Positions 38,266 through 47,985 of a stretch of DNA of 64,000 nt are shown in pieces; the stretch's first letter is position 1; the number at the start of each line of letters is the position of its first letter. Source of the stretch: Clostridiales bacterium (GTDB lineage Bacteria > Bacillota > Clostridia > Christensenellales > Borkfalkiaceae); contig SVHT01000006.1 of the NCBI GenBank assembly GCA_015055615.1, positions 1-64,000 on the forward strand. The letters run 5' to 3'. Under the pieces are notes generated by a model that had not been told where the DNA came from, did not search any database, and was given only the letters and a program-made list of their open reading frames with translations. Both the position numbers and the translations under genes were made by a program.

Positions 38266-38320
38266 CTTAAAATCCCTCGGAGTAACATCCGTGCCGGTTC
38301 AAGTCCGGCCAGCGGCACCA
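38266..38320 (+). repeat. attR: displaced 3' portion of tRNA-Leu
   Basis: CTTAAAATCCCTCG-GAGTAACATCCG-TGCCGGTTCAAGTCCGGCCAGCGGCACCA, same length (55 nt) as 37-91. Confidence 0.9.
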
Positions 38321-38357
38321 CAAAGCCCCGATTTCTCAACGAGAAATCGGGGCTTTG
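38321..38357 (+). terminator. perfect 17-bp hairpin, probably the original tRNA-Leu terminator
   Basis: CAAAGCCCCGATTTCTC-AAC-GAGAAATCGGGGCTTTG immediately after CCA. Confidence 0.8.
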
Positions 38358-38422
38358 TATGAATATCTGTCTTTCTTTAAATGACACAAAAAAAGGTTCG
38401 TTGCAGACATGCCCCCACCCTT

Positions 38423-39361
38423 TTACGATTTTTGTTCAAACATCTTCCGCATAAACGCCACGCGCGCGGACACCGCCTCGATACTCGTCGGGGCTTTTTG
38501 TTTGATATCAAAACCGTGCATCGTCCCCTTCGTTTCGTTGACCGTCACAGCTACGCCCGCCTCTTGCAATTTTTCCGCATACAGTATCCCGTCGTCGTGC
38601 AAGCAATCAAACTCCGCAGGCTCGATATACGCCGTTGGCAATCCCGCAAAACTCTCCGCCTCCACGGGCGAATAATATACGTAAAACGCATCTTCCTTAT
38701 CCGCCTTTACCATAGGTCCAATGCGCTTTGACAGCGTCGAATTCCACATCGGAGTATCGGTGTATTTTCGGTTGGACTCGCTCCCCCCACGCATATCCAA
38801 AAAGGGATAGGGCAACATTTGGAAACGGAAGGAAATCGGGTGTTTTCTATCCCTCGCCATCATGCACACGCCCACCGAAAGGGTAGCCCCCGCGCTGTCG
38901 CCGCCGATACCGATTTTTTCCACGTCAATCCCCAACGTATCCGCATTATCGTACAAATAACACGTCGCCGCATAGCAATCCTCAAAGAAAATCGGGTGCA
39001 CGTATTTCGGCGCAAGGCGGTAATTGATAAACCAAACCTTACAGCCCACTTCCTTTGCGTAGCGCATTGCGTTTTTATAATGATACCCCGCCGCGGGCAA
39101 AACAAAACCGCCTCCGTGGATACAAATCAAACACGGCGCTTTCTCGCCTATGCCTTGGGGCGAGAACAAAAAGCACTCTATTTTTTCGCCGTCGTAGCTT
39201 GCAATTTCATAGCGTTTTACGCCTAACACCTTGTCTTTGTAGATATATCTTGGCGTTTTTATAAACGGCACGGCAATCTTTAAAAAAACCTTGCTAATCG
39301 GCGGTTTAAAGCGGTTAAACGGAAAAAATTCTTTTTTGATAGGATATTTTGACATAAACAT
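38423..39361 (-). CDS. alpha/beta hydrolase (HSL-family acetyl esterase/lipase)
   Basis: CLICIHGGGFVLPAAGYHYKNAMRYAKEVGCKVWFINYRLAP, IGIGGDSAGATLSV. Confidence 0.9.
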   Translation of the reverse strand: MFMSKYPIKKEFFPFNRFKPPISKVFLKIAVPFIKTPRYIYKDKVLGVKRYEIASYDGEKIECFLFSPQGIGEKAPCLICIHGGGFVLPAAGYHYKNAMRYAKEVGCKVWFINYRLAPKYVHPIFFEDCYAATCYLYDNADTLGIDVEKIGIGGDSAGATLSVGVCMMARDRKHPISFRFQMLPYPFLDMRGGSESNRKYTDTPMWNSTLSKRIGPMVKADKEDAFYVYYSPVEAESFAGLPTAYIEPAEFDCLHDDGILYAEKLQEAGVAVTVNETKGTMHGFDIKQKAPTSIEAVSARVAFMRKMFEQKS

Positions 39362-39396
39362 TCCTCGTTTTGCCCAATTTTCAAGATAAAAACAGT

Positions 39397-39426
39397 AAAA
39401 AGCGCGCCGTGTCGGGCGCGCTTTTT
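39397..39426. terminator. hairpin terminator
   Basis: AAAAAGCGCGCC-GTGTCG-GGCGCGCTTTTT. Confidence 0.75.
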
Positions 39427-39437
39427 CTTATCGTTCA

Positions 39438-40511
39438 TCATCTTAAATATGCCAACAAAATATTTTTCAACGTCGAGTTTGCCCCTACGCCGTGGTAGGT
39501 GTAGGACGATCTCCACGTGTCCGTATTGAACGAGTTCTTCGCTCCAAAGAAACTACCGCTATAATTGTTGGTTGTCGCCGTACCTTCGTACATATCGCCA
39601 AGCTGCGTCCACTCGCCGCCGTCGATTTTGGTAAACGTGGTCGTAAATACCTGCACCTTGGTCGTTCCCCAAAGACTGCCCGTCACCGTATCCGACGTCA
39701 TATAAATGGTCATTTCGTTGCCGTTTTCATCGCCCGTCGCCGTATTTTCGTCCAAATTTTCTCGCTTAATCATAGCGGTGACGTATTTTTCCTGCCCTGC
39801 GATATTCAAGACGAGATAGGTCTTGTCGCCTTCCGTGAACAGCTCGTTCAAGACAACGGTGTCTTCCGTCGTTGCCCCGACAACGTTCCCGATATACGAC
39901 GAGTTCGCACGGTCGCCCGTGTTCTCCATTTGCGCAATCAGCTTGTTAAAATCTTCCTCTGTATTCAAAACTTCTTCAAACTTGCCAATAGCGTTATTCG
40001 CTATGATTTCAGGAATATATTCCGCCTCGGGCACGAATTCAAAATTCAGCACGGAATTCAAATCGTAATCGGTAATATTTGACGCGTTCTTGTACGAAAA
40101 GGTTATGGTAAAATTCAAAAACTGCCGTCCTGCAATTTCGTCCCCTTTTTCCAAACCCGTCAAATCAAACTCAATATTGCTGTTGTCGTACGCCTCTTCC
40201 AAATATTTCACGCCGTTAAAGGTGTATACGTAATCGGAATTGTTGTGTAGCGAAATATCAAAGGACACGGTGGACGTTCCGTCACTTCCCAAGGTCACGG
40301 TACTGTTCAAAACCGTTTCCGTGTATGCGTTCGCCTTTGCGTTTACGCCGTCGGGAATAATTACGTCGTAGATAAACACGCCGTCGGGCACGTAAACCTC
40401 GACCGTACCTTCCGTTTCCAGCGTATCGCTTACCGCCGCGTACCCAATCCCCGTGCCGAGCACAAAACAAGAGAGCGCAGCGCCAATGATAGCTTTTAAA
40501 CCAGTTTTCAT
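39438..40511 (-). CDS. secreted protein with SipW-type signal peptide (TasA/camelysin-like N-terminus)
   Basis: MKTGLKAIIGAALSCFVLGTGIGYAAVSDTLETEGTVEV; near SipW-like peptidase. Confidence 0.7.
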   Translation of the reverse strand: MKTGLKAIIGAALSCFVLGTGIGYAAVSDTLETEGTVEVYVPDGVFIYDVIIPDGVNAKANAYTETVLNSTVTLGSDGTSTVSFDISLHNNSDYVYTFNGVKYLEEAYDNSNIEFDLTGLEKGDEIAGRQFLNFTITFSYKNASNITDYDLNSVLNFEFVPEAEYIPEIIANNAIGKFEEVLNTEEDFNKLIAQMENTGDRANSSYIGNVVGATTEDTVVLNELFTEGDKTYLVLNIAGQEKYVTAMIKRENLDENTATGDENGNEMTIYMTSDTVTGSLWGTTKVQVFTTTFTKIDGGEWTQLGDMYEGTATTNNYSGSFFGAKNSFNTDTWRSSYTYHGVGANSTLKNILLAYLR

Positions 40512-40562
40512 CTGTCTGCCCTCCCTTTTGTCGTTTTTTATCCTTGTTTTCGTTAGTTTTCG

Positions 40563-42416
40563 TTAGTCTTCGATATCCTTTTTAGCGCCCTTTATGCGAA
40601 TTAAATCCTTTTCAAACAACGCCTTTCTCGTTCTTTGCGGAACGAGCTTCGTCTTCATTGGCGATTTTCTGTTTTCAACGCCCGCCTCAACGAACAGCTG
40701 TTCCAAAAGTTGCAAGGTGTATTTTACCTTTCTGTCCGACGTGATTTTCATCAAGGTCGGCGTCTTGGCGAATTTCTTCATATCCGACAAGTCTTTTGCG
40801 TGGTATTTCGCATGCAAGGTCTTCGGATCTAACGCCAACGCCACCGCCAAACGGTTGCCTCTGAAAATAAACAAGCCGAACAAATTGCGCCCTTGATAAA
40901 TTCTTTCGCGTTTCCAGCTTCTTACGATTTTTACACCGTAACCGACGATGAAATCGCAGATTTGCTTGTAGTACTCTCTCGTTTCCTTGGAAGAGAGCGA
41001 CAACTTCGCCTCAAAACTGTAATCTAAGCTCGGTCCGTATTTGCGGTAATGCGCATCGTCGTCTAAGTCAAGCTGTGTCAATTCTTCGGGAGAAACCAAC
41101 GTAACTTCCACTTCGGTTGCGCCTACTTCCTCCTTAACTTCTTCCACGACTTCGTCTATGGTCTCTTCGTCCGCCGCCAATTCTTCCGCAACCTCTTCGC
41201 AAGGCTCTTCCGCCTCGCAGGAAACTTCGTTTTCCACCGTTTCTTGTACGGGCGCAGCCTCGAATTCCTCTTTCAAAATCGCCGCACCGTCGTTCATCGT
41301 GGAATCGGGGTACAGCTCGTCATAGTTCTCCACCTTGACTTCAAACGTATATAAAATCTTGGTGTTGGTAGGAATCAAGAAGAGCGTACGCGTCTTATCC
41401 TTATTCTCGCTCATCAAAATCGGCGATTGTATGGTGTCGCGGATAGCGAGCATTTCGTTAAACGTATCCACCTCTAACACCTGATACCCGTCCGTGTCGA
41501 AACGGTTGTTGATTTTTTGAATATACGATTTGTAATTGAACAACAGTTTTTTGATGCGAATCGTGTAATTGATATCCTCGTTACGCGTCATATATACGAA
41601 GAACAAGAACACAATCAAAAGTACGCCTTCGCCCACGGTAAGGGCAACGAGCGCCTTTTTGTACGCGTCTGCGTTAAAGCCGTTGTTGCACGCCAAAACC
41701 TTGCCCGTCCCCTGCGGAATATTGGACGTCAAATTGATCGTTACCGCTTTTTGCGTAAGCGGAATCGACAGCGCAACTACGTATTCGTTTTGACTGTTGT
41801 TTTTGAAATCGGAACAAGATCCGATAATATTGATATGTAACCGTACGGTCAACGTACTGGTTGTTCTGTCTAATTTATAAATATTGATGAAGTTCGTCGC
41901 CAACTGATTGTATTTGTCGTAATCAATCGTTACGCTCTCTGCTATCGAGAGTGGCGCATCGCCTCCCTTGGAGAACGTTTGCTTATCCTTTAATACGTAG
42001 ACGGGGGCGTAAATCGCCGCATTGGAATTGTTGTCCACAATCTTCAACTGCGCGTCTATCATATAGGAATACGTGTAATCCACGTCTTTTTCGTCCATCG
42101 TCAGCGTATAGGAAAAGTCTGCCTTGATTTCGTCAATCAACGCGGCTACGTACGCCTGGTTTGCGTCCAACCATTCCTCTTCGTAGAAATCGTTTGCGCC
42201 CACGTGGACTTTATAATCTACGCTACTGCTCTCGCTGTACGTAATGTACGTGGTTTCCTTGTTCTTCGAACGGTATGATAAACCCACCGTCGCGATAATT
42301 ACCGCCACGATTATCATCAAGACGATTTGGACCGTTATCCAGCCCTTTCGGTGTTTTCTGTATAGTTCTCGTTTTCTTCTTTCGGCTTCAGACATGTTAA
42401 TCCTCTTTTTTGCCAT
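40563..42416 (-). CDS. DUF5305-like two-TM membrane protein
   Basis: N-terminal TM, extracytoplasmic beta-rich region, second TM (ALVALTVGEGVLLIVFLFFVYMTRN), DUF5305-like organisation beside a SipW-type peptidase; start at MAKKRINMSE. Confidence 0.65.
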   Translation of the reverse strand: MAKKRINMSEAERRKRELYRKHRKGWITVQIVLMIIVAVIIATVGLSYRSKNKETTYITYSESSSVDYKVHVGANDFYEEEWLDANQAYVAALIDEIKADFSYTLTMDEKDVDYTYSYMIDAQLKIVDNNSNAAIYAPVYVLKDKQTFSKGGDAPLSIAESVTIDYDKYNQLATNFINIYKLDRTTSTLTVRLHINIIGSCSDFKNNSQNEYVVALSIPLTQKAVTINLTSNIPQGTGKVLACNNGFNADAYKKALVALTVGEGVLLIVFLFFVYMTRNEDINYTIRIKKLLFNYKSYIQKINNRFDTDGYQVLEVDTFNEMLAIRDTIQSPILMSENKDKTRTLFLIPTNTKILYTFEVKVENYDELYPDSTMNDGAAILKEEFEAAPVQETVENEVSCEAEEPCEEVAEELAADEETIDEVVEEVKEEVGATEVEVTLVSPEELTQLDLDDDAHYRKYGPSLDYSFEAKLSLSSKETREYYKQICDFIVGYGVKIVRSWKRERIYQGRNLFGLFIFRGNRLAVALALDPKTLHAKYHAKDLSDMKKFAKTPTLMKITSDRKVKYTLQLLEQLFVEAGVENRKSPMKTKLVPQRTRKALFEKDLIRIKGAKKDIED

Positions 42417-42452
42417 ACCCAAAACTATGGGCATAAAACCGTTTTTTCTATA

Positions 42453-43569
42453 TTAGTGGAACCAATCCCGCATCCACAAAGTCGGATACCCTAAATAGGG
42501 TATTTTAAAGCTTGTCACTCCAATGATTTGCCCGTCGGTAATAAATCCGCTGTCCTCTTTTTCGTTAAAATCGCCCTTCGTCGTATACCGAGTTTGTCCG
42601 TTGACAAATTCCTTATCCACAACGCGGTGGACGAGTCTATACCCGTCCTTTTCAAATACGATAACGTCGCCGACGTCGATGCGTTGTCCCTCGTATTCCC
42701 TATAAATCACGGCGTCGCCTTTGTTGATTTCGCCCGTCATACTCTCCGAGCCGATGACAAGCATCCCAAAAGTGAATTGACAGGAAATCAGCATGACGTA
42801 CATCGCCAAAAAGAGCACGGGTAATACCGCGAAAACGTACGCCCATTTTCTGTTCTTTTTGCCCGCGACCTTCCGTTTCTTTTCATAGAGCAACGAAACC
42901 AAGCCGTAAAGCAGTAGCGGAATAAACAGCTTTGCAAACGCAAACAGCGCGTCGGGCAAGGCGGGTACTACCGTCAACAAATACGGCACTAAGGTAAACG
43001 GCAATCGGTATAATACGTTGGGTAGCATACCGTAGCGTTTCGCTAAATAGTTGTAGAGCAAATTAGAGATGATGGCAGGGAAAAAATACAGCGCGAATAA
43101 ATCCATAAACTGATTAAACGTATGGATATTCTTCATCCCCGCAAAAATGAGCACTTCGGAAAGTACCCCTATCAAATAGGCAAAAACGTTCGCCCATTTG
43201 CTTTCTTGCGCAAGCACGGTTTTGCGAATCCATTCGCTGCCGATGACAATCAATACAAGGGTATACGTATTGATACAGCGTTTTTGCGGAAAAGGCATTG
43301 TACGCCCTATAAAAACCGAATTTCAATCCGCTCAAATAATACAGCGTCAAATACAATATGCCCGCCACCGTCATCAGCAACAGAACCTGCTTGCTTTCAA
43401 TCGAATAAATAGCACGCTTTTTTAAAAGGTAAAACCCCGCAATTCCCCCGACTAAGAGCAGGATTGCAGCATACATCCTGCTACTGCCGTTCGGAATAAA
43501 AAAAACAAGGCACAAAAGGACGAAAACAGTCGCGGAATATAAAACTGTCTTTCTTTTATCCGTCAACAT
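42453..43569 (-). CDS. sipW: SipW/Sec11-like signal peptidase I with N-terminal multi-TM domain; reading frame split near 43260-43300
   Basis: Catalytic LVIGSESMTGEINKGDAVIYREYEGQRIDVGDVIVFEKDGYRLVHRVV; ORFs 42453-43298 and 43114-43569 together make one continuous TM-rich protein. Confidence 0.7.
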
Positions 43570-43630
43570 TTCGTCCTTTCTCCTTGTCGTTTTTTTACTT
43601 TCTAACTGGTGCTAAATCCTTTTTACCCAA

Positions 43631-44176
43631 TTAAGCCAAAGCGGTCGCTTCGAATTCGATAATGAAGGATTCGTCGATTGCCTGCGTAGGCGTGTTCGTA
43701 AGTGTTACCGTGAAGGTAAGTTCATACGTGCCGCCCGCTACAATCGTAGGCGTGTCAGCGCCGATGCTGTTCGTTACTTCAAAGCAGTTGTTTGCAGAAA
43801 CGTATTTGCCCGTCGTCGCGTCAGCATAGTTCGTTCTGAATTTTACAGCGATTTGCGCGTCACGAGCACTGTCGTTTTTAATGGTATACGTAATCGTGAT
43901 TTGATCGTTGTCAACCGTAGGATCAAGACCGTTAACGGTGAAGGACGCTTTATCCTTGTCGTTCGTGTTGATGCTTGCCGTAGCCGCGGAAGGCTTGCTG
44001 ATGGTAATCGTATCCAAGAAATAAACGTCCGTGTCAAACTGACCTGTTGCCGCTTGTTCGGTGATTTCAACTTTACCGGTAACGTCCAATACGTCCGAAA
44101 CCGCCGCATAGCCTACACCAATTCCCAACAAGGCAGTCAGCAGGAAGCCCAAAAGTACTGTCTTTTTCTTCTTCAT
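43631..44176 (-). CDS. TasA/camelysin-like SipW substrate
   Basis: MKKKKTVLLGFLLTALLGIGVGYAAVSDVLDVTGKVEI, beta-sandwich-like secreted domain. Confidence 0.75.
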   Translation of the reverse strand: MKKKKTVLLGFLLTALLGIGVGYAAVSDVLDVTGKVEITEQAATGQFDTDVYFLDTITISKPSAATASINTNDKDKASFTVNGLDPTVDNDQITITYTIKNDSARDAQIAVKFRTNYADATTGKYVSANNCFEVTNSIGADTPTIVAGGTYELTFTVTLTNTPTQAIDESFIIEFEATALA

Positions 44177-44442
44177 AAAAGTTTTCTCCTTTCTTTTTTT
44201 ATATACAATAAAGCTGCTGCCACTTTATTTGTACCAAAATTATGCGTTTTAAACACCCGCCCCCCTCTATTTATCATATAGAGGTGCGTACTTACTATAT
44301 CACATTCCTTCCGCTCCATCAATACTTTTTTTGCTTTTTTTATGAAATTAATATAAAAAACTATGTTTATATATAAACATACGACCGCATTTCTTTTGGC
44401 GCGTGGCTTTCTTCCACACAACGCTGTAAAAAGGGGAAATAA

Positions 44443-44475
44443 AACCCCCCCCCGCTTTTTGCAGGGGGGGGTTCT
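44443..44475. terminator. GC-rich hairpin (poly-C/poly-G)
   Basis: AACCCCCCCCCGC-TTTTT-GCAGGGGGGGGTT. Confidence 0.6.
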
Positions 44476-44494
44476 ATTGCGTGTGTTTTCGTTT

Positions 44495-46486
44495 TTATTT
44501 TTGCGTCGGGCACGCTTTTAAAACGATTGCCGTTCTTGCTGGAAGATACAGCTCGATATAATGTTTTCCGTCGAATTTTTTGGACGGATAAGTGATATGA
44601 TGCACCAACCCGTTTCCACCGTATTTGAAATCGTCCGAACAAAACGCCACTTCGTAATCTTGCGCGTCAAAAATAGGCACGAGTACGTTCGTCAACGAAC
44701 GTTCGGGACTGAAATTAAACGCAAAAATCAAGCCGTTGCGATAGAATACAATCGTCTGTTCGGGGTTTTTCAAGAGGAGTAAATCGGGCATTTTTTGCTC
44801 GAAGATACGGTGCTCCTTCGTCACCCGTACCATGTCCTTGTCAAAATCGCTCAGCCAATCGTATTTTAAATACCCGTTCTTGACCAAACTCCATTGACGG
44901 CGGCAATAATGAAAGCTCCAACCGTTCCCCTCGCGCGGGAAATCAATCCACTCGGGGTGGCCGAATTCGTTGCCCATAAAATTGAGATATCCCTCGCCGC
45001 CGCCCGCGAGTGTGAACAGCCGAATCATTTTGTGGAGCGCAATCGCTCTGTCTATGGTAGAATTATGACAATCCTTGTTCATATCCGTATACATAGCGGC
45101 GTCCGCAAGACGGAATATGACCGTTTTGTCCCCTACGAGCGCTTGGTCGTGGCTCTCCACGTAAGCAATCGTTTTTTCGCCGGGGCGTCTTAAACACATA
45201 TCCCCCCACATCGCGCCGATATCCCAAGCCTCGTCACACCGTTCTTTTAAGGTGCGTATCCACATATCGGGCAAACCCATTGCCAAGCGGTAATCAAACC
45301 CGATTCCGCCCTCTTCAATCGGCAAACACATACCCGGCATACCCGACATGTCTTCGGCAATCGTAACGGCTTTTGGGTTCACCTGACGAATCAGCTCGTT
45401 GGCAAGTTGCAGATAGGTAATCGCCTCTACGTGCGTATTTAAGGAAAAATACTTATCGTTGCTGTCAAACGACGTCCCCAAACCGTGGTCGTGATAGAGC
45501 ATGGACGTTACGCCGTCAAAACGGAATCCGTCGAAATGGTATTCTTCCATCCAAAATTTTAAGTTGGAAAGCAGGAAATGCATTACCTCGTCCTTGCCGT
45601 AGTTAAAGCATTTCGTCCCCCATGCGGGGTGCTCGCCCTTGGGCCCGTCGTGGAAAAACTGCCACGTCGTTCCGTCGAACATATTGATACCCTCGGCGGT
45701 GTTTTTGACCGCGTGCGAGTGGACTACGTCTAACAGCACGCGAATACCGAGCTTATGCGCTTTGTTGACCAAATATTTGAGGTCCTCGGGCTTGCCAAAC
45801 CACGACGAGGCGGCAAAAAAGTTGGATACCTGATAGCCAAAACTGCCGTAATACGGGTGCTCCATAATTGCCATTAGCTGTACGGTGTTGTACCCGCTTT
45901 CCTTTATCCAAGGCAGAGTGATATCGGCAAATTCGCGATAGGTGCTTACCTTTCCTTCCTCTTGCGCCATGCCTACGTGCGCCTCGTAAATATACAGCTC
46001 GTCCTCGCCCTTAAAGCGCTTGTCCGTCCATTTAAAGGTCTTTTTATCGTCTACAACTTCGCAACAAAACGTGAGCGTTTCCTTGTCCTGCACAACCCGT
46101 TTTGCGTACAGCGGAATGCGTTCACCCCGTACCGTGTTGGCATCTACGATGGTTTTTACCTTACAACCGTCCCACAACGCGCCGTCGCCGTCGAGCTTTA
46201 ATTCCCACACGCCGTTATCGAGTTTTGTCATAGGATGGTCCAACCAACGCCAGCCGTTAAAATCACCCGTCAAATATAATTGCGTGGCGTTCGGCGCCCA
46301 TTCGCGATATATCCACCCCCCGTCTACGTGGTGAAAGCCGAAATAATTGTGGCCGTTGGCAAATTCGTTGAGGTTTCCTTTGCCTTGCAATAACCGCTGT
46401 TTCGTTTCGCGGTAGCGATGCATACGCAAGTCAATATCCCCGGAAAAAGCTTTTAATTGCGGATTATATTCAAAAATACGATACAC
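44495..46486 (-). CDS. glgB: 1,4-alpha-glucan branching enzyme (eukaryote/Bacteroidetes-like GH13 clade)
   Basis: YREWAPNATQLYLTGDFNGW, IYEAHVGMAQEEGKVSTYREF, YNTVQLMAIMEHPYYGSFGYQVSNFFA, HFDGFRFDGVTSMLYHDHG. Confidence 0.92.
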   Translation of the reverse strand: MYRIFEYNPQLKAFSGDIDLRMHRYRETKQRLLQGKGNLNEFANGHNYFGFHHVDGGWIYREWAPNATQLYLTGDFNGWRWLDHPMTKLDNGVWELKLDGDGALWDGCKVKTIVDANTVRGERIPLYAKRVVQDKETLTFCCEVVDDKKTFKWTDKRFKGEDELYIYEAHVGMAQEEGKVSTYREFADITLPWIKESGYNTVQLMAIMEHPYYGSFGYQVSNFFAASSWFGKPEDLKYLVNKAHKLGIRVLLDVVHSHAVKNTAEGINMFDGTTWQFFHDGPKGEHPAWGTKCFNYGKDEVMHFLLSNLKFWMEEYHFDGFRFDGVTSMLYHDHGLGTSFDSNDKYFSLNTHVEAITYLQLANELIRQVNPKAVTIAEDMSGMPGMCLPIEEGGIGFDYRLAMGLPDMWIRTLKERCDEAWDIGAMWGDMCLRRPGEKTIAYVESHDQALVGDKTVIFRLADAAMYTDMNKDCHNSTIDRAIALHKMIRLFTLAGGGEGYLNFMGNEFGHPEWIDFPREGNGWSFHYCRRQWSLVKNGYLKYDWLSDFDKDMVRVTKEHRIFEQKMPDLLLLKNPEQTIVFYRNGLIFAFNFSPERSLTNVLVPIFDAQDYEVAFCSDDFKYGGNGLVHHITYPSKKFDGKHYIELYLPARTAIVLKACPTQK

Positions 46487-46704
46487 GCCGTCTACCCCCT
46501 AAATAAGGAATCTTTTTTTAATTTTTCCGTTTATCTCTTCTATTATACCATATCCTTACAATTCTTACAACTGATTTTTTAAAAAAGACGGGCATTTTTC
46601 GTTTTCCGTTGTCGCTCAGCCCAAAAACACTTTGCATTTTTTATTCTGTTATGCTCTTTTATTGCACTTTTTGTCCACCGTATGCTTTTATATTTCATTT
46701 TCGC

Positions 46705-46733
46705 TTGACAAACGTTGAAATCGTATGTATAAT
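46705..46733 (+). promoter_or_regulatory. perfect sigma-A promoter of the three-gene 4-TM cluster
   Basis: TTGACA (46705-46710) - 17 bp - TATAAT (46728-46733). Confidence 0.85.
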
Positions 46734-46768
46734 GTATACATACACCTTTTATGATAGGAGGAGTTTCT

Positions 46769-47338
46769 ATGTTTAACAAGACAAAATATTGGATTGGCAA
46801 GATTGCAGGTATACTTGCTATCCTTTTGGGGTTGTCCTTTATAGGAAACTTGTTGTGGGTGCTCGGCATCCAAGGCTCTGTGGTTAGTGGCGGCGCGATT
46901 TTATTGACTCTTATTCTCAACATACTACTAATCATCATCCCCGCCATTGTTTGCGTTGTGTGTGGCATGGGGCTTTTTGCGAAACCCCGTTTTTGTAGCG
47001 ACGACCCCGCGCGTCCTCTTTGGCTGTTCGTTTCCAACGCTAAGGTTATCGTTTTAATCGCTTTCTGTTTCATTATTTGCTTGACCAGTGCAATCGGTAC
47101 GCCTATTGGCAATTTCTTCGCTTGGTTTAAGGTAAAACCCGTTTTTGATATAAAATTTTTCTCCCTCTTTGATAAATTCTTAGACAAACCGCAAACAATT
47201 ATTAGATGGTTCCAAATCATCTCTTCCTTCTGCGCGTTGGCTCTTTCCGTTGTTTTCTTGTTCTTGCGCCCTATGGTTGCGGCAAAGGAAACACTTGACG
47301 AAAGCACGGAAGTCCTTGACGGCGAAAGCAACGAATAA
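46769..47338 (+). CDS. 4-TM membrane protein, tandem paralogue 1
   Basis: MFNKTKYWIGKIAGILAILLG; RBS AGGAGGAG before ATG at 46769. Confidence 0.75.
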   Translation: MFNKTKYWIGKIAGILAILLGLSFIGNLLWVLGIQGSVVSGGAILLTLILNILLIIIPAIVCVVCGMGLFAKPRFCSDDPARPLWLFVSNAKVIVLIAFCFIICLTSAIGTPIGNFFAWFKVKPVFDIKFFSLFDKFLDKPQTIIRWFQIISSFCALALSVVFLFLRPMVAAKETLDESTEVLDGESNE

Positions 47339-47360
47339 ATCGGTACATTAGGAGATTATT

Positions 47361-47933
47361 ATGTATAATAAAACAAAACATTTAATCGGATATATCGCTG
47401 CAATCGGCATGCTCGCTTTGGGCGCTTTGCTGTTGGCATATGAGGCGTACGCTTTGATTGACATTTTGGTTGCGGCGCGCAATCCGCTCGACCGCTTTGC
47501 AGTTCTTAAAGCGTTTATCAACGTTTTATTTTTCACGCGTTTCCCCATTCGTTTGGTTTTAGGTATTGCGTGCATTCTCGTCGGTTTGAAAAATATCCGC
47601 AAACCCATCTCCCACGAGCTTATGGGCGGCAGAATCGTTTGGGACTACGTTCCCTTAAAACAAAACATTGCGTTTTTTGTTGTTTGCGCTATTCTTCTTT
47701 TCCTTGGCTTTTACGATTTGAACCTTGCGGCAGCGAACCACATAAAGCTCAACGGTCGCTATTATACGCTTGATAACTTCTTTATTGTTGTGCAATGGTT
47801 CCAAGTCGTGGCAACGTTTATGCTTTTGGCGCTGAAAGTCGTATCTTTGTGCTTGCGTAACTCTGCAAACCAAGCGCCCGAACAAGAGAGCCTTGACGAT
47901 ACCTTCGATAACGCCGAGGCGGTAATCGATTAA
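47361..47933 (+). CDS. 4-TM membrane protein, tandem paralogue 2
   Basis: MYNKTKHLIGYIAAIGMLALGALLLAYE; shared N-terminal motif. Confidence 0.75.
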   Translation: MYNKTKHLIGYIAAIGMLALGALLLAYEAYALIDILVAARNPLDRFAVLKAFINVLFFTRFPIRLVLGIACILVGLKNIRKPISHELMGGRIVWDYVPLKQNIAFFVVCAILLFLGFYDLNLAAANHIKLNGRYYTLDNFFIVVQWFQVVATFMLLALKVVSLCLRNSANQAPEQESLDDTFDNAEAVID

Positions 47934-47985
47934 ACAGCTTTCTTTCGTTTTTAACGTATATTTATTCCGTAATTAGGAGGTCGTT

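Noticed and set aside
38266-38320. A second functional tRNA-Leu gene
   Set aside because: Only anticodon-loop to 3' end is present; the sequence upstream (..TTTTCACCGCATAAGC) cannot make the D-arm or acceptor 5' strand.
38206-38454. 82-aa ORF spanning attR and the terminator
   Set aside because: Covers a tRNA fragment and perfect hairpin; not plausible coding sequence.
46579-47331. 250-aa minus-strand ORF
   Set aside because: Antisense to the first 4-TM gene, which has a consensus promoter, RBS and paralogues.
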